Below are positions 63,501 through 64,000 of a stretch of DNA of 64,000 bases, one piece after another. The notes below the pieces were generated by a model. It worked only from the letters and a program-made list of their open reading frames with translations. It was not told the origin of the DNA and searched no databases. Every line of letters starts with the position of its first letter. Positions within the stretch are counted from its first letter, which is position 1. Position numbers and translations under genes: made by a program. This stretch comes from Marisediminitalea aggregata (GTDB lineage: Bacteria > Pseudomonadota > Gammaproteobacteria > Enterobacterales > Alteromonadaceae). The stretch covers positions 434,001-498,000 of the forward strand of contig NZ_FQWD01000002.1 in assembly GCF_900129565.1 (NCBI RefSeq), written 5' to 3'.

Positions 63501-63572
63501 GCAGGCAGTGGCATGAGCCACCACCCAACAACTAATAAAAATCCACAACGTTAGTCGCAGTATTGCTTTCAT
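60564..63572 (-). CDS. Exported CHAT-domain protein with TPR-like repeats
   Basis: A 1002-residue protein. A signal peptide (ILRLTLWIFISCWVVAHATA) is followed by a helical region of TPR-like repeats (~130-480, e.g. EYNKAAAYLHGAIERV) and a C-terminal CHAT caspase-like domain (~690-1002). Catalytic His is in HIAAHN (~864) and Cys in FLNACDTANGRD (~912). CHAT proteases often sit with a substrate or partner encoded nearby, but no target is evident here except the unknown partial gene upstream. Protease activity is inferred from the dyad. Confidence 0.9.
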   Translation of the reverse strand: MKAILRLTLWIFISCWVVAHATACSDAIDAQSDETRDAVRWQFIEAHSGTSNSPALVLSVVQLYVAQAVDNSTCAEKGNSISLDAQQHALWLPILQHYLADPFSAEKDLANTAYSTLTETVSLASMSPSEAVLAAITAELLFNTYQFELATDVLTRFPPSSMPQALGPVMTLLKGKIYLRQRENTEAIEIFKSLVNDDSLSVVVQFKAGVLLGEAYLDDNQVNAGRLALSNSEALLEGPDGHLLANDDVITLYDNVGFLYIKLAQQTPETADYNLSEALRYERKALAAAEKDNNIKQQITIHSNIAWLQSRRQDFNASQYHLLTLLVLLQSHEDPDLEAFTYQNVSTVYFRLGEYNKAAAYLHGAIERVADNAPKVKAELQCRLAQSLMRSGVTTSAAPLVRACYEGLMTGTVYEKQAIALVASLEAADLGIATPVAADALTEQLKQLVNEDIDVSLKTEAVLKLADIAYQRGATNEASDWLASLSDEQVQVTSLLAVKVRKRQYEILLKRGDVESDAYAEATHAMIISQLRAMSGNDMSAAWRHSVNDFYTLWLAQLMKKNTPASNAYLAGNLLLLNELNIRQQPFSLDATRQQRLNALNTQRFDSGVAPLAVRLQQLLEVDLLRHASMYASKTQTSEQVNEVTAGGTSQTLCDIQDCLAQVQASLGAGERVVLYVPAEQHIRAVVISADTVTLHAIAPLQTLVALAEEAALSVMQRRQDAERRLQTLAEQLFAPMLTEDSASTWIVAGHVPVNTVSLNALVASLPSPPAAFKRVMSSTRTVQNQNMASDSAVIRVLATQQINAQSGELAALDALPWAKVEAEQIQAAFAPQPIDVLLNNAATDEALFSEDTRQANILHIAAHNIYDPTEPDVVGLALNQASANGTGGTLIDIRAIEHSGFANNLVFLNACDTANGRDFDGVGSLSLARAFLQSGAQTVVATKWPIVDRASGMFAAHFYRAIQSGSNAEQALNLAIAGMQSSRRYKHPYYWAGYELTQRHL

Positions 63573-63593
63573 TTTGCTGTGCTCATGGTATTG

Positions 63594-64000
63594 CTACCCA
63601 CCAGTGTTAGTGCAGCGCCAACGTGGTGCCGTGCGGGACGACGCGTAGATAGAACCAATCAGGCTCTTGGTCGTTACGCCCAATTTATACCGCGCAACAA
63701 TACAGGCGGTGACTTCTTCTTCCGACATGCCGGGCTTCACATTTTTATTCTCATCACCTGCCGTCCAGTGGGTCTGGTCGCTCCAATAATAATCGTGGTT
63801 CATGGCGAAATTACCGGACTCCATATCAAGATCGAAGAACACAACATCCAGTAAATACACGCCAGGTGACGGTTCTTCAACCATGTAAAATACCGTTGTG
63901 CCGGCAAACCCCATCGGTTCGTAAATCTTTTCGCGATCACCACCATCCATAGTAAGAATTAACTGGCTCGCTTTTACATCCAGCTTTGCCGTTATCTCGC
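63594..64000 (-). CDS. Unknown protein, 5' end outside the window
   Basis: The frame is open to the right edge (135 residues visible), so the start lies beyond it. The visible part (LDVKASQLILTMDGGDREKIYEPMGFAG, VEEPSPGVYLLDVVFFD) is acidic and beta-rich, with one cysteine in TACIVARY and a basic C-terminus. I do not recognise a family. It is 21 bases upstream of the CHAT gene on the same strand, so it may be an operon partner. Confidence 0.6.
   Translation of the reverse strand, partial: EITAKLDVKASQLILTMDGGDREKIYEPMGFAGTTVFYMVEEPSPGVYLLDVVFFDLDMESGNFAMNHDYYWSDQTHWTAGDENKNVKPGMSEEEVTACIVARYKLGVTTKSLIGSIYASSRTAPRWRCTNTGG

Overview
The window looks like chromosome from a marine gammaproteobacterium of the Alteromonadales (Alteromonadaceae-like). 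This rests on family content: two large TonB-dependent receptors, a complete hut operon, DUF3718, Ohr/OhrR, a bufferin cluster, an exported RidA and an exported CHAT-TPR protein. It is an inference, as no rRNA or marker gene is present. Most genes are ordinary, roughly balanced-GC host genes.

Layout. 1-5.1 kb: a response regulator with a CheC-type output domain (runs off the left edge), a LytTR regulator beside lrgA-lrgB, a DUF3718 protein, a permuted papain-like enzyme and a small unknown. 5.3-10.1 kb: a tRNA(CAU) gene followed by a visibly AT-rich block that ends in an exact 25-bp copy of the tRNA 3' end. This is a compact island of about 4.8 kb with no recognisable integrase. It carries DUF4365 plus an unknown partner, convergent with a dGTPase-nucleotidyltransferase pair, and is the best candidate for an undescribed system. 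10.3-16 kb: a double cupin, a siderophore-type TonB receptor with a PepSY membrane protein and a candidate Fur box, and CreA. 16-22.3 kb: histidine degradation, hutH-hutU-hutC divergent from hutI-hutG around a 40-bp HutC-like operator. 22.3-30.3 kb: a serine hydrolase, an alpha/beta hydrolase, LysR with a carboxymuconolactone decarboxylase/DUF1348 pair, tandem AraC paralogues, DoxX and an unknown.

30.4-37.6 kb: NrtS-like protein, periplasmic thioredoxin, PagL-like deacylase, then a bufferin copper-metallophore cluster (bufA/B/C-like) with thioredoxin and YHS genes, DUF1772, a third AraC and DUF1569. 38-40.6 kb: a large TonB-dependent receptor with a candidate promoter and palindrome. 40.7-46.3 kb: a five-gene acyl-CoA operon (acyl-CoA dehydrogenase, SDR, APH-type kinase, phosphohistidine-type phosphatase, SDR) divergent from a LysR gene. 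46.4-49.6 kb: a GT2-VTT-GT39 translationally coupled operon typical of lipid-linked sugar transfer.

49.6-53.8 kb: a TetR regulator with three matching palindromic operators in front of itself and of a divergent decarboxylase/HAD pair, a GAF-GGDEF diguanylate cyclase and a GntR regulator. 54-64 kb: an M1 peptidase lipoprotein, exported RidA, two arrays of a palindromic MITE/BIME-like repeat flanking YigZ, a dual-specificity-type phosphatase and a hemolysin III homologue, then Ohr/OhrR with paired operators, a 1002-residue exported CHAT protein and a partial unknown gene at the right edge.
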